In this document: positions 16,718-25,514 of the stretch, one piece after another
Layout: every line of letters starts with the position of its first letter
Numbering within the stretch: position 1 is the first letter of the stretch
From: Acidobacteriota bacterium
GTDB lineage: Bacteria; Acidobacteriota; Terriglobia; Terriglobales; Acidobacteriaceae
Direction: 5' to 3'
DNA length: 44,777 bases
Assembly: GCA_003224905.1 (NCBI GenBank)
Contig: QIAA01000119.1
Span: forward strand, 1 to 44,777
Translations under genes and position numbers: made by a program
Notes under the pieces: model-generated
The model's input: only the letters and a program-made list of their open reading frames with translations
What the model was told of the DNA's origin: nothing
The model's database searches: none

Positions 16718-17770
16718 TCAAACAGCGGCGTTCGTGAACTTGATTAGCGCTTCCAGTTTCTTTTCTGCCATTCCGGAGTCAATCGACTCTGCAGCCATCG
16801 GCAAGACATCTGAGAGATGATCAGCTTTGCCTGCCGCCACCAGCGCAGCTGCGGCATTGAGCAGTGTTACGTCGCGGCAAGCTGATTTCTTTCCATTGAG
16901 AATGCCCCGAATGATAGCTGCGTTCGCGGTGGCATCTCCCCCAGAGATCGCCTCGAGAGCAGTGCGCTCAATTCCGAAATCTTCAGGCGAGATCTCATAA
17001 CTGCGGAGATTGCCGTCCCGCACTTCGGCCACTCGCGTAGGTCCGGTGATAGTGATCTCATCCAGTCCGTCCAATCCATGAACCACGAAAGCGCGGCGCA
17101 CGCCTAACATGCTGAGCGCCTCCGCCAAAGTTTCTACCAGTTCCAGGGAATAAACGCCGACCACTTGTCCGGAAGCATGAGCCGGATTGGTAAGCGGCCC
17201 AAGCAGATTGAAAACGGTACGCAATCTCAACTCGCGGCGCGCAGGCTGCACATACTTAGTGGCCGAATGCACCGCGGGAGCAAAAAGAAACGCAATTCCC
17301 ACCTCGTTCAAACAGGCGGCAACGCGCTCAAGTGGCAGGTTAATGTTTACACCCAGCGCTTCCATCACATCCGCCGAGCCGCATTTTGAGGTCACGCTCC
17401 GATTGCCATGCTTTGCGACCTTCACACCTGCGCCGGCGACGACGAATGCAGTAGCTGTCGAGATGTTGAACGTGCCGCTCGCATCTCCTCCGGTGCCGCA
17501 GGTATCGACTAGTGCATCGCGGCCCGTGCCACTGACATCCACAGTTGAGTTCTGAGGAATGTTGAACGGTGTGGCCGCGGCGCGAATCGCCTCGGCAAAG
17601 CCGACAATCTCTTCAACAGTTTCGCCCTTCATGTGCAGCCCAACCAGCAGGCCGGCAATTTGAGCATCGGTACACTTGCCGGTGAGGACGTTTGTCATGA
17701 CCTCCCGCGCTTCGTCTCGGGAAAGCGACTCGCGATGGTTGGCGATGCGGTGCAGCGCTTCCAGGATCAT
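16718..17770 (-). CDS. trpD: Anthranilate phosphoribosyltransferase
   Basis: Second step of tryptophan synthesis: joins anthranilate and PRPP to phosphoribosylanthranilate. From the ATG at 17770 the protein has 350 residues, normal for TrpD. It has the PRPP-binding [15 protein letters not shown] (about 91-105), [15 protein letters not shown] (about 120-134) and LGPLTNPA. A partly duplicated element precedes the site ([20 protein letters not shown], about 77-96). An in-frame GTG at 17791 is an alternative start; its GGAGAG sits too close for good spacing. No other trp gene lies nearby, so the pathway is dispersed. It is divergent from sucC. Confidence 0.93.
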   Translation of the reverse strand: MILEALHRIANHRESLSRDEAREVMTNVLTGKCTDAQIAGLLVGLHMKGETVEEIVGFAEAIRAAATPFNIPQNSTVDVSGTGRDALVDTCGTGGDASGTFNISTATAFVVAGAGVKVAKHGNRSVTSKCGSADVMEALGVNINLPLERVAACLNEVGIAFLFAPAVHSATKYVQPARRELRLRTVFNLLGPLTNPAHASGQVVGVYSLELVETLAEALSMLGVRRAFVVHGLDGLDEITITGPTRVAEVRDGNLRSYEISPEDFGIERTALEAISGGDATANAAIIRGILNGKKSACRDVTLLNAAAALVAAGKADHLSDVLPMAAESIDSGMAEKKLEALIKFTNAAV

Positions 17771-17827
17771 GGGATTTTTACAAGATAGCACTCTCTCCGA
17801 ACGTATGACTCAAACGAACTGGCGAGT

Positions 17828-17855
17828 TTGCTCTCTCCTCACCCGCTTCTATAAA
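17828..17855 (+). promoter_or_regulatory. Candidate sigma-70-type promoter for sucCD-ndk
   Basis: TTGCTC (17828-17833) and TATAAA (17850-17855) are separated by 16 bp. The -10 matches five of six consensus bases; the -35 matches only TTG plus spacing. It lies 70 bp upstream of the sucC start, in the trpD-sucC divergent gap. Confidence 0.35.
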
Positions 17856-17925
17856 ATCAAATTTCGCTATCCACTTCTAAGCTGCAAGCAGGACCCTGCC
17901 GATAGATAGACTGCATTGGATCACA

Positions 17926-19101
17926 ATGAAAATCCACGAGTATCAAGCCAAGGGAATTCTCAGGAAGTATGGCGTAGCAGTTCCCCGTGGCGAAATGGCG
18001 CAATCCCGAGAAGAAGCTGAAGCGGCGGCTAAGAACCTATTCGGCTCAGGCGCCGCCGGAGTAGTCGTAAAGGCTCAGATCCATGCCGGGGGACGCGGCA
18101 AGGGCGGAGGCGTAAAGATCGCCAAATCCGTGGAGGAAGTGGGCGAGATTGCCGGCAAGATGCTGGGCATGAAGCTGGTCACCCACCAAACCGGGCCGGA
18201 GGGCCGGGTTGTACGCCGCTTGCTGATCGAAGAGACGCTGCCCATTGAGAAGGAACTTTATCTGGGAATTCTTGTGGACCGGGCCGAAGCTAAGCCAGTG
18301 TTCATGGCTTCCGCAGCGGGCGGAATGGACATTGAGCAGGTCGCGGCGGAAAATCCCGATGCCATCCTTAAGCAGTACATCGACCCTGGCATGGGACTCG
18401 AGCCCTTTCAGGCGCGCAAAATCGCCTTCCAGCTAGGCCTAAAGCTGCGGCAGATCAATCCGGCGGTGCAGTTTTTGAGCGGGTTGTACCGGGCGTTTCT
18501 CGATACGGATTCGTCACTTGTGGAAATCAATCCTTTTATCAGCTGCGGCGACGGCCATCTCTTCGCCCTGGATGCCAAGATTAATTTCGACGATAACGCG
18601 CTCTTCCGCCATCCTGATCTGCGCGAGCTGCGCGATATCACCGAAGAGGATCCGCTTGAAGTTGAGGCTTCGAAGTACAGTCTGAACTACATCAAACTGG
18701 ATGGCAACGTGGGATGCATGGTGAACGGCGCCGGGCTGGCGATGGCGACCATGGATATCATCAAACATGCCGGTGGCATGCCAGCAAACTTTCTCGATGT
18801 CGGCGGGGGCGCCAACGCTGACCAAGTGACCCATGCCTTCGAAATCCTCCTTAGCGATAGAAATGTGAAAGCGGTGCTGATTAATATCTTCGGCGGTATT
18901 CTTCGCGTAGACACATTGGCTACCGGAGTGGTGGAGGCAGCCCGGAAAACACAAATCCAGCTGCCAATCGTTCTGCGGCTTGAGGGAACCAATGTCGAGC
19001 AGGGGCGTGAGATCCTGCGGCAATCAGGGTTGAATTTCATTGTGGCTGACACCATGAAAGACGCAGCGGAGAAAGTAGTCGCCGCAGCCGGAGCTGCATA
19101 A
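17926..19101 (+). CDS. sucC: Succinate-CoA ligase, beta subunit
   Basis: TCA-cycle enzyme subunit that binds nucleotide and succinate; with SucD it converts succinyl-CoA, NDP and phosphate to succinate, CoA and NTP. The 391-residue protein begins with the family signature [17 protein letters not shown]. The N-terminal ATP-grasp part has [18 protein letters not shown], the middle has LVEINPFI, and the C-terminal CoA-ligase domain has [10 protein letters not shown] and INIFGGILR. Length is normal. It is the first gene of sucC-sucD-ndk with 9 bp before sucD. The GGA upstream of the ATG is only a weak ribosome site. Confidence 0.96.
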   Translation: MKIHEYQAKGILRKYGVAVPRGEMAQSREEAEAAAKNLFGSGAAGVVVKAQIHAGGRGKGGGVKIAKSVEEVGEIAGKMLGMKLVTHQTGPEGRVVRRLLIEETLPIEKELYLGILVDRAEAKPVFMASAAGGMDIEQVAAENPDAILKQYIDPGMGLEPFQARKIAFQLGLKLRQINPAVQFLSGLYRAFLDTDSSLVEINPFISCGDGHLFALDAKINFDDNALFRHPDLRELRDITEEDPLEVEASKYSLNYIKLDGNVGCMVNGAGLAMATMDIIKHAGGMPANFLDVGGGANADQVTHAFEILLSDRNVKAVLINIFGGILRVDTLATGVVEAARKTQIQLPIVLRLEGTNVEQGREILRQSGLNFIVADTMKDAAEKVVAAAGAA

Positions 19102-19110
19102 GCCAACGTC

Positions 19111-19989
19111 ATGAGCATTCTTGTAGATAAATCGACGCGCGTCATCGTTCAGGGTTTGACAGGGCGCGAAGGCACGTTCCACGCCAAAGCCTGTGCTGAG
19201 TATGGAACGCAGATCGTGGGTGGAGTCACGCCGGGCAAAGGCGGCACAAGCCACGAGGGCTGGCCGGTCTTCAACAGCGTGCTTGAAGCCGTCGACCAGA
19301 CCGGAGCGGACACGTCCCTGATTCTTGTTCCTCCGCCCTATGCCGCCGACGCGATCATGGAAGCCGCGGATGCGGAACTCGAGTTGATCGTCTGCATCAC
19401 CGAGGGGATTCCCACACTAGACATGGTTCGCGCCTGGGAGTTCCTGCAGAACCGGCGCTCGCGGCTGATTGGGCCCAACTGTCCTGGAATTATTTCGCCA
19501 GGGCACTGCAAGATCGGGATCATGCCTGGGCGTATTCACAAGCAAGGCCCAATCGGAATTGTTTCGCGGTCGGGGACACTGACCTATGAGGCGGTATATC
19601 AGCTCACGATGCGAGGAATTGGGCAGTCTACGGCGATCGGAATTGGCGGCGATCCGATCATCGGCACGAATTTTGTGGATGCTCTTGAATTGTTCAACCG
19701 CGATCCCCATACCGAAGCAGTGGTAATGATCGGCGAAATCGGCGGAAATGCCGAGGAGACCGCCGCTGAATACGTGAAGATGCACATGAGAAAACCGGTG
19801 ATTGGCTTTATCGCCGGCCAGACAGCGCCGCCCGGACGGCGGATGGGGCACGCCGGGGCAATCATCTCCGGTGGAAAGGGTACGGCGGCAGAAAAAATCA
19901 CTGCTATGGAAGCCGCTGGAATTCGAGTCGCAAAATCCCCTGCGGTGATTGGGGAGACGGTGCAGGCAGCTTTAGGAGTGAAGGTATAG
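19111..19989 (+). CDS. sucD: Succinate-CoA ligase, alpha subunit
   Basis: CoA-binding, phosphohistidine-carrying partner of SucC. The 292-residue protein has the N-terminal CoA-binding fold ([26 protein letters not shown]), the [10 protein letters not shown] block and the active-site histidine His247 in [15 protein letters not shown]. Length matches the family (about 290). It follows sucC closely on the same strand, as in most bacteria. Nucleotide preference (ATP or GTP) cannot be read with confidence. Confidence 0.96.
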   Translation: MSILVDKSTRVIVQGLTGREGTFHAKACAEYGTQIVGGVTPGKGGTSHEGWPVFNSVLEAVDQTGADTSLILVPPPYAADAIMEAADAELELIVCITEGIPTLDMVRAWEFLQNRRSRLIGPNCPGIISPGHCKIGIMPGRIHKQGPIGIVSRSGTLTYEAVYQLTMRGIGQSTAIGIGGDPIIGTNFVDALELFNRDPHTEAVVMIGEIGGNAEETAAEYVKMHMRKPVIGFIAGQTAPPGRRMGHAGAIISGGKGTAAEKITAMEAAGIRVAKSPAVIGETVQAALGVKV

Positions 19990-20058
19990 ACCACTAGCCA
20001 GTTGTCAATTCTCAGTTGCCAGTTTGCTTACAACCGGTCCGACGACGAACAACTAAAT

Positions 20059-20484
20059 ATGCGAACTTTGGAACGCACTCTCACAATTATCAAACCTGAT
20101 GCGGTACGCAAAAACGCGATCGGCGACATCATTGAGCAGTTTGAGAAGAACAACTTTCATATTTTGTCCATGAAGATGCTGGAGATCTCCAAGCATCAGG
20201 CTGAGCAGTTTTATGCAGTACACGCCGGCAAGTCGTTCTTCAATTCGTTGACTGATTTTATGTCGAGTGGACCTATCGTAGTTTTGGCTCTCGAGAAGGA
20301 GAATGCCATCGCAGACCTGCGAAAGCTTATGGGTGCCACCAATCCGGCGAACGCCGGGGAAGGCACCATTCGCAAGAAGTGGGCCACGAGTATTGAACAT
20401 AACGCTATCCACGGCTCTGATGCCGAAGAAACAGCGCGGTTCGAGCTAAGTTATTTTTTTGCTGGATACGAGTTGGCGGGCTAG
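20059..20484 (+). CDS. ndk: Nucleoside-diphosphate kinase
   Basis: Transfers the terminal phosphate from NTPs to NDPs through a phosphohistidine. The ATG at 20059 ([16 protein letters not shown]) gives 141 residues, the usual length. An upstream TTG at 20002 would add 19 unrelated residues. The catalytic His118 lies in NAIHGSD, and KLMGATNP and GTIRKKWA match the family. Placement after sucCD is functionally sensible, since it redistributes the NTP made by succinyl-CoA ligase. It ends 13 bp from a convergent gene. The 69-bp gap after sucD contains a repetitive AGTT-rich stretch. Confidence 0.95.
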   Translation: MRTLERTLTIIKPDAVRKNAIGDIIEQFEKNNFHILSMKMLEISKHQAEQFYAVHAGKSFFNSLTDFMSSGPIVVLALEKENAIADLRKLMGATNPANAGEGTIRKKWATSIEHNAIHGSDAEETARFELSYFFAGYELAG

Positions 20485-20497
20485 CAGTATCCTGGAA

Positions 20498-20797
20498 CTA
20501 CCCTAGCGGCTCGTAGAGCTGCCCTTCCACCCGGTCGGCAATCTTTGGCAGTTCCTTCCTCGCATACTGCAGGAAATGTGGCGTAGCGCGATGGGCTTCG
20601 AGCGCGGCATCGTCCTTATACTGCTCATAAATAAAGAAGCGCCGGGGCTCGGTCTTGTGGCGGTGAACCTGAAACATCACGCAGCCGGGTTCGTTGCGCG
20701 AGGCTTCGGTAAGCTTGGAGAACATGGCTGCCACATCCGATTCGCGGCCATTTTTTGCCATCCAGGTGACAGCCAGAACGACCATCGCTTGCTCCAT
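20498..20797 (-). CDS. Antibiotic biosynthesis monooxygenase (ABM) domain protein
   Basis: A 99-residue single-domain protein of the ABM/YgiN-like dimeric alpha-beta barrel fold. Typical pieces are AVTWMAKNGRESDV, the pattern EPGCVMFQVHRH and FFIYEQYKDDAALEAHRATPHF. Relatives include quinol monooxygenases and heme-degrading enzymes, but many members have no known substrate. The gene starts 7 bp after the purA stop on the same strand, so it is probably cotranscribed with purA. That pairing does not by itself suggest a function. Confidence 0.8.
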   Translation of the reverse strand: MEQAMVVLAVTWMAKNGRESDVAAMFSKLTEASRNEPGCVMFQVHRHKTEPRRFFIYEQYKDDAALEAHRATPHFLQYARKELPKIADRVEGQLYEPLG

Positions 20798-20804
20798 CCT
20801 GAAA

Positions 20805-22211
20805 CTATGCTGGAACTGAAGTCTTCTTATCGGCCAGTAATCTTAATTCAGCAGCAAACTCCTGGGTGAGAATTGTCTGATCTCGCTCCGGTCCAGTCGA
20901 GACCATTCCCACCCGTGCTCCGGTCTGCTTCTCTATAAACCCTAAGTACTCCCGTGTGGCCCTCGGAAGTTTTTCAAACTGCCCAATCCCCTGCGTGGAC
21001 GTCTGCCATCCCGGCAACTTGTGATACATACAATCGATTTTCTCGTATCCGCTGGCATGCGCTGGCACTTCTTCGGTCGTCTTGCCTCCGATTTTGTACC
21101 CTACACCAACCGGAATTTCTGACAGTTCATCGAGAACATCCAACTTAGTGACCACTAGCCAGGAAATCCCGTTAATCATCGCAGCGTACCGCAGGAGCGG
21201 CAAATCGAGCCAGCCACAGCGTCGTGGACGGCCTGTTACAGCGCCATACTCATTGCCGCGAGCGCGCAGCAGGTCGGCAGTGGAGTCGTGCAGTTCAGTC
21301 GGGAATGGACCCCCTCCTACGCGCGTGCAATAGGCTTTCGTCACTCCTATTACCGTACCAATTGCGGTAGGAGCGACTCCGGTTCCGGTAACAGCTCCGC
21401 CGGAAGTAGCGCTGGATGAGGTCACAAAAGGGTAGGTCCCGTGATCGATGTCAAGCATGGTACCTTGCGCGCCTTCGAACACAATAGATTGTCCGTTGGC
21501 TATGGCCCGATTCAGCAGCGCGGCCGTGTCGCAGACGACCGGAGCTATTTTCGCGGATGCCTCAGCGTATTCCTGATACATTTTGTCGGGATCAAGCGGC
21601 TCAGAATTGAAAAGGGCATGCGCGATCATGTTCTTCTCGCGACAGGCATTCTCGATGTGAGTTCTTAATAAGGCGAGATCCAGCAGGTCAGCCACGCGCA
21701 GGCCGCGGCGACCCATCTTGTCTTCGTAGGCCGGCCCGATGCCGCGGGATGTGGTGCCGATCTTCACTCGGCCGGGAGCATTTTCCGATGCGAGCTCAAT
21801 CATGCGGTGGTAGGGCAGAATTACATGCGCCCGGTTGCTGACAAAGAGATTTCCATCGATCTTTACGCCCGCATCGCGCAGGCCGGACACTTCTTTCAAG
21901 AACGCAATCGGATCAAGAACCACCCCGTTGCCGATTACACTCTGGCATCCTTCGCGCAGCACGCCGCAGGGCACCAGCTGCAGAATAAACTTCTTGCCGT
22001 CAATGATTACGGTGTGGCCGGCATTGTGACCACCGGCATAGCGCGCCACGATGGAGAAGTTCTCGGACAAGACGTCGACGATCTTGCCCTTGCCCTCGTC
22101 GCCCCATTGGGCGCCCACGATCACTGCCGTCTTAGTTTGGCGCAAAGCAAACCCCGGTGATCCGTCTGAATTTGCACACAGAACCTGTTTCAACTCGGGC
22201 GTCGCACACAT
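20805..22211 (-). CDS. purA: Adenylosuccinate synthase
   Basis: First committed step from IMP to AMP: GTP-dependent joining of aspartate to IMP. The GTP-binding, catalytic loop GAQWGDEGKGKIVD and the GHNAGHT motif are near the N-terminus, with GTTSRGIGPAYEDK and QGTMLDIDHGTYPFVTSS following. The longest frame (ATG at 22211) gives 468 residues, about 25-40 longer than usual. A TTG at 22145 with GGGG 5 nt upstream gives about 446 residues and starts closer to the conserved region; I leave both open. The ABM-domain gene follows immediately. Confidence 0.93.
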   Translation of the reverse strand: MCATPELKQVLCANSDGSPGFALRQTKTAVIVGAQWGDEGKGKIVDVLSENFSIVARYAGGHNAGHTVIIDGKKFILQLVPCGVLREGCQSVIGNGVVLDPIAFLKEVSGLRDAGVKIDGNLFVSNRAHVILPYHRMIELASENAPGRVKIGTTSRGIGPAYEDKMGRRGLRVADLLDLALLRTHIENACREKNMIAHALFNSEPLDPDKMYQEYAEASAKIAPVVCDTAALLNRAIANGQSIVFEGAQGTMLDIDHGTYPFVTSSSATSGGAVTGTGVAPTAIGTVIGVTKAYCTRVGGGPFPTELHDSTADLLRARGNEYGAVTGRPRRCGWLDLPLLRYAAMINGISWLVVTKLDVLDELSEIPVGVGYKIGGKTTEEVPAHASGYEKIDCMYHKLPGWQTSTQGIGQFEKLPRATREYLGFIEKQTGARVGMVSTGPERDQTILTQEFAAELRLLADKKTSVPA

Positions 22212-22320
22212 CCCGATCCGCCACTGCTGGAATTTGAATTACAAAAGGATTACAGGGAAGATGTGTACTCGGAATCATAACCCGCACAGCGCGGCATGAG
22301 CAATGGAGTTCTCAGGTCTT

Positions 22321-22352
22321 CCTCTGTGCTCCGCTGTGCCCTCTGTGGTAAA
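22321..22352. repeat. CTCTGTG-type short tandem repeat upstream of the P450 gene
   Basis: The stretch contains three related units built on CTCTGTG or CGCTGTG, ending in GGTAAA about 11 bp before the P450 start. It is an imperfect tandem with a period of about 10-12 bp. I recall similar CTCTGTG runs as dispersed intergenic repeats in several bacterial genomes, but cannot verify this here. Confidence 0.35.
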
Positions 22353-22363
22353 CCGATCTAATC

Positions 22364-23704
22364 ATGCCTGCGGTGTCGCATCCTCCCGGTCCCAAGCCAC
22401 GTTTCCTGATCGGGAATTTTCCTCTCGCTAGTCTCGATCCGCTAAAGACTTTCACCAGCTGGGCGCGCGAGTTTGGGGACATCTTCTACTATCGAGCCGG
22501 TTGGATTCACGTTTATTTTCTGAACCATCCTGATCTGATCGAGTCCGTCCTGGTTAATCACGCCGACAATTTTCTGAAAGATCGCGTCATACAAAATAGC
22601 CGCTGGTTTTTAGGAGACGGACTGCTGACCAGCGAGGGCGCCAGTTGGCGCAGACAGCGGCGTTTCTGCCAACCTGCCTTTCATCGTCAGCGCCTTCAAT
22701 CATATGCCGAAACAATCACTTCCACCGCTCACGAGTTCCTCTCCTCCTGGAAAGATGGCGAGACGCGAGATCTTCACCAGGAGATGATGCAACTCACGCT
22801 GCACATCGTGGCCAAGGTACTTTTCAGCGTGGAAGTGCAAAGCGAAACTGCAGGCGTGGCGCAGGCGCTGAACCTGCTGATGAAACATACTTCCGGCGCG
22901 CGCATGATTCTTCCGCCAGCCGTTCGCCATCTCCCCCTGCCGTTCCTGATTCGCGTTCGCCAGGCGGTGCGCCGTCTGGATGATGTGGTCTACAACATCA
23001 TTCGCCAGCGCCGGGCAAAGGGCGACGTCCAGCAATACGGCGATCTGCTTTCCATGCTCATGGGTGCAGTAGATGAAGATGGAAGCCGCATGTCGGACCG
23101 CCAGCTGCGGGACGAGATTATGACCTTTCTTCTCGCCGGCCATGAGACCACGGCGCTTTCTTTGTCCTGGACCTGGTATTTGCTGAGCCAGAATCGCTCC
23201 GTGGAAGCCACCCTTGAGCAAGAGCTGAGAAAAGTGCTGGGCGGTCGGATGCCGAACTTCTCAGATTTACCTCAGCTCTGCTACGCCGAGGCCGTGATCA
23301 AAGAATCCATGCGCTTGTATCCTCCCGCGTGGAGTCTGGCCCGAACAGCCGCAAAGGACTGCGAGATAGCCAGCTACAGGATTCCGGCTGGAGCCAACGT
23401 GGTCATGAGCCAATGGATCATGCATCGTGATCCGCGTTTTTATGAAGATCCGGAGCGATTCAATCCTGAGCGCTGGTTCAGTGAGGCAACTCAGCGCCTG
23501 CCGCGCTTCGCTTATTTCCCATTCGGCGGCGGAGCGCGCCTCTGCATTGGCGCATCATTCGCGATGATGGAAGCAGTGCTACTGCTGGCAGCGATTGCTC
23601 AGAAATTCCGGTTTGAACTGGTTCCCGGACATCCCATTATTCCGGTGCCCAGCATCACGCTCAGGCCAAAGTACGGGATGAAGATGACTCTGTGCGAGGT
23701 GTGA
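22364..23704 (+). CDS. Cytochrome P450
   Basis: Heme-thiolate monooxygenase of 446 residues. All core motifs are present: the I-helix oxygen-binding AGHETTALSLSW (threonine pair near residue 260), ESMRLYPPAW holding the K-helix ExxR, and the heme-binding FPFGGGARLCIGA with the axial cysteine at about Cys394. It has no N-terminal membrane anchor, so it is soluble, and it resembles the CYP102/CYP110/CYP4-like fatty-acid or hydrocarbon hydroxylases more than actinobacterial ones. No ferredoxin or reductase gene lies nearby, so electron partners are elsewhere. Substrate unknown. It is convergent with the histidine kinase, 46 bp apart. Confidence 0.93.
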   Translation: MPAVSHPPGPKPRFLIGNFPLASLDPLKTFTSWAREFGDIFYYRAGWIHVYFLNHPDLIESVLVNHADNFLKDRVIQNSRWFLGDGLLTSEGASWRRQRRFCQPAFHRQRLQSYAETITSTAHEFLSSWKDGETRDLHQEMMQLTLHIVAKVLFSVEVQSETAGVAQALNLLMKHTSGARMILPPAVRHLPLPFLIRVRQAVRRLDDVVYNIIRQRRAKGDVQQYGDLLSMLMGAVDEDGSRMSDRQLRDEIMTFLLAGHETTALSLSWTWYLLSQNRSVEATLEQELRKVLGGRMPNFSDLPQLCYAEAVIKESMRLYPPAWSLARTAAKDCEIASYRIPAGANVVMSQWIMHRDPRFYEDPERFNPERWFSEATQRLPRFAYFPFGGGARLCIGASFAMMEAVLLLAAIAQKFRFELVPGHPIIPVPSITLRPKYGMKMTLCEV

Positions 23705-23750
23705 ACGTAGTTCCCGACAATTGCGGCGAAACCTGGAATCGAGACACGTC

Positions 23751-25220
23751 CTAATCGTTGCTGGGGACCAATTCGGCATCCACTGCGACAGGAATCGTGA
23801 TCCGCAGCAGCGAACCAGTGGCGTCGGATTCGAGTCTCAACTCGCCTACCAGTTCACGCACCCGCTCGCGCATACCTGCCAGGCCGACGCCCGCGGCGGA
23901 GCCTCCGTCATTGAGACTCAACAGCAATTCACGCGGGATGCCACGCCCGTTGTCCTTCACTTCCAGGATGACCTGTTCGGCGTCGCGCAGGATGCGCACG
24001 TCTACGATCGAAGCACCGGAATGGCGATGCACGTTGCTCAGTGCCTCCTGCAGGGCCCGGAATAGCGCCAACTCGACTGCATCCGGCAGCCGCTCCAGAT
24101 CGTCCCCTGTATCAAGGCTCACTTTCAACCCGCTGCGCTGACCGAATCCCTCCACGTACCACTGCGCAGCAGAGACGAGGCCGGCCTCATCCATCATCGG
24201 AGGATGGAGCAGATAAGAAAGCGTGCGGACCTCGGCGATGCATTGTCCCAGCAACTCCTCAGCTTCTGTCCACAGGCCCGTATTGAGCGGAACTTGCCGG
24301 AGCAAATTGATGTTCAGCTTCAGCCCGGCCAGATACTGCCCCAAACTGTCGTGCAACTCGCGGGCGATGCGGCGCCGCTCGGAATCCTGTAAGTTCATGA
24401 CCTGCGCGGATAGGCGGCGCAATGCCGCGGTGCGCTGCAGCACGGCGGATTCGAGCTCCGCCTTCGCCTGCTGGCGCCGTACTTCGTTCTCACCCAGGGC
24501 ATGTTCTACTCGCTTGAGTTCAGCCTTCTCAGTCTCCAGCGCCTCGGCCTTCTGTTGCAATTGGCTGATGTTCCGCAGTCGATCGTTATTATTGTCCAGA
24601 GCCGTGTAGGTCTCACAGGGAATTACAGCCGAGTGTTCATGGCAGATTTTCAAAAACAAATCGCCATGTTCATGGTGGTTAAATGTTCTTATGGGATAGG
24701 CACAGCGCAACGAGAAAGAATGTATGCGCGCGAAGTCGTTCCACAGTTGTTCCACCAGCAACGCAGCTTGCCCTCGACCATCCTCCCACAGCAGCGCGAC
24801 CATTTCCCCGAACGCCACCACGCGCGGGTGATCACCCTCCGCCGCGGCTCGCGCCTGCGCGAAAACATCGCCGATCACGTCGGCGAAACGGCGCGCGTCC
24901 GGCAAGCCTCTGCGCATGAACTTGGAGAGAGTTTCTGCGGCATCCAGTGGCAAGTAGCGTCCTTGCTCGATGGCCCGCGGAACGTCGAAGCCGCGTCCTT
25001 GCAGGCGCTCAAACAAGGCATCACGGTGTGCTTTGGTTGCGATGACGATTGCCGCATCACCACCGCTGAGCGCGGTACCTATGAAGCGGCACAAGCCGTC
25101 AACCAGAAAGATGTCATCCCCATAAAACTGAACAACATGGGAGTGCTGATCGTGGTCGTGCCAATTGGCGAGGGGCGCGAACGAGGCGGCATCAGGCCCG
25201 GGGAGGGTATTAATGCTCAT
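23751..25220 (-). CDS. Sensor histidine kinase with N-terminal MEDS domain
   Basis: A 489-residue cytoplasmic kinase with no membrane helix. Residues about 25-205 match the MEDS (DcmR-type) sensory domain: HVVQFYGDDIFLVDGLCRFI, then VVAFGEMVALLWEDG. A coiled coil (about 215-285) leads to a HisKA_3 dimerisation domain with phosphoacceptor His290 in RRRIARELHDSLGQYLAG. The HATPase domain follows (LQEALSNVHRHSGAS, VKDNGRGIP, GLAGMRERV). This architecture belongs to the NarL/LuxR-type kinase class, but no response regulator gene is adjacent. MEDS domains are thought to sense small hydrocarbon or C1-type ligands; the ligand here is unknown. The 294-bp gap before the next gene shows no clear gene. 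Confidence 0.9.
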   Translation of the reverse strand: MSINTLPGPDAASFAPLANWHDHDQHSHVVQFYGDDIFLVDGLCRFIGTALSGGDAAIVIATKAHRDALFERLQGRGFDVPRAIEQGRYLPLDAAETLSKFMRRGLPDARRFADVIGDVFAQARAAAEGDHPRVVAFGEMVALLWEDGRGQAALLVEQLWNDFARIHSFSLRCAYPIRTFNHHEHGDLFLKICHEHSAVIPCETYTALDNNNDRLRNISQLQQKAEALETEKAELKRVEHALGENEVRRQQAKAELESAVLQRTAALRRLSAQVMNLQDSERRRIARELHDSLGQYLAGLKLNINLLRQVPLNTGLWTEAEELLGQCIAEVRTLSYLLHPPMMDEAGLVSAAQWYVEGFGQRSGLKVSLDTGDDLERLPDAVELALFRALQEALSNVHRHSGASIVDVRILRDAEQVILEVKDNGRGIPRELLLSLNDGGSAAGVGLAGMRERVRELVGELRLESDATGSLLRITIPVAVDAELVPSND

Positions 25221-25514
25221 CTCACTTTGTTCTCATATGAAAACCTGCTTACCTGGGGCCGCTTATGTCAGGATAGATTCGCCCGGAAAGAACTTAATTA
25301 CGCCAACAGGGCAGCTTTCACTCAACTCTGCCGGAAAGTAACGATCTCTTCCGGCATCTTCGCTTCTACTTGCATAGCAATTTTCGCAGTTGATTAGTGG
25401 GACTGCCAATACAGAGAATTCTGTAGAAGTTAAACCAAAGTATAGGCCCAACTCACGCTGTTACATTTAAGGCGAGTGCGAGTGGTGAAGAAACGTGACC
25501 CGGGGACATGATCT

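Noticed and set aside
24501..25397. 298-codon plus-strand open frame opposite the histidine kinase
   Set aside because: Antisense shadow with no domain; the kinase motifs are complete.
25263..25451. 62-codon minus-strand open frame with several cysteines between the SulP and histidine kinase genes
   Set aside because: Starts at TTG without a ribosome site, no recognisable domain, and lies in what looks like a promoter region.
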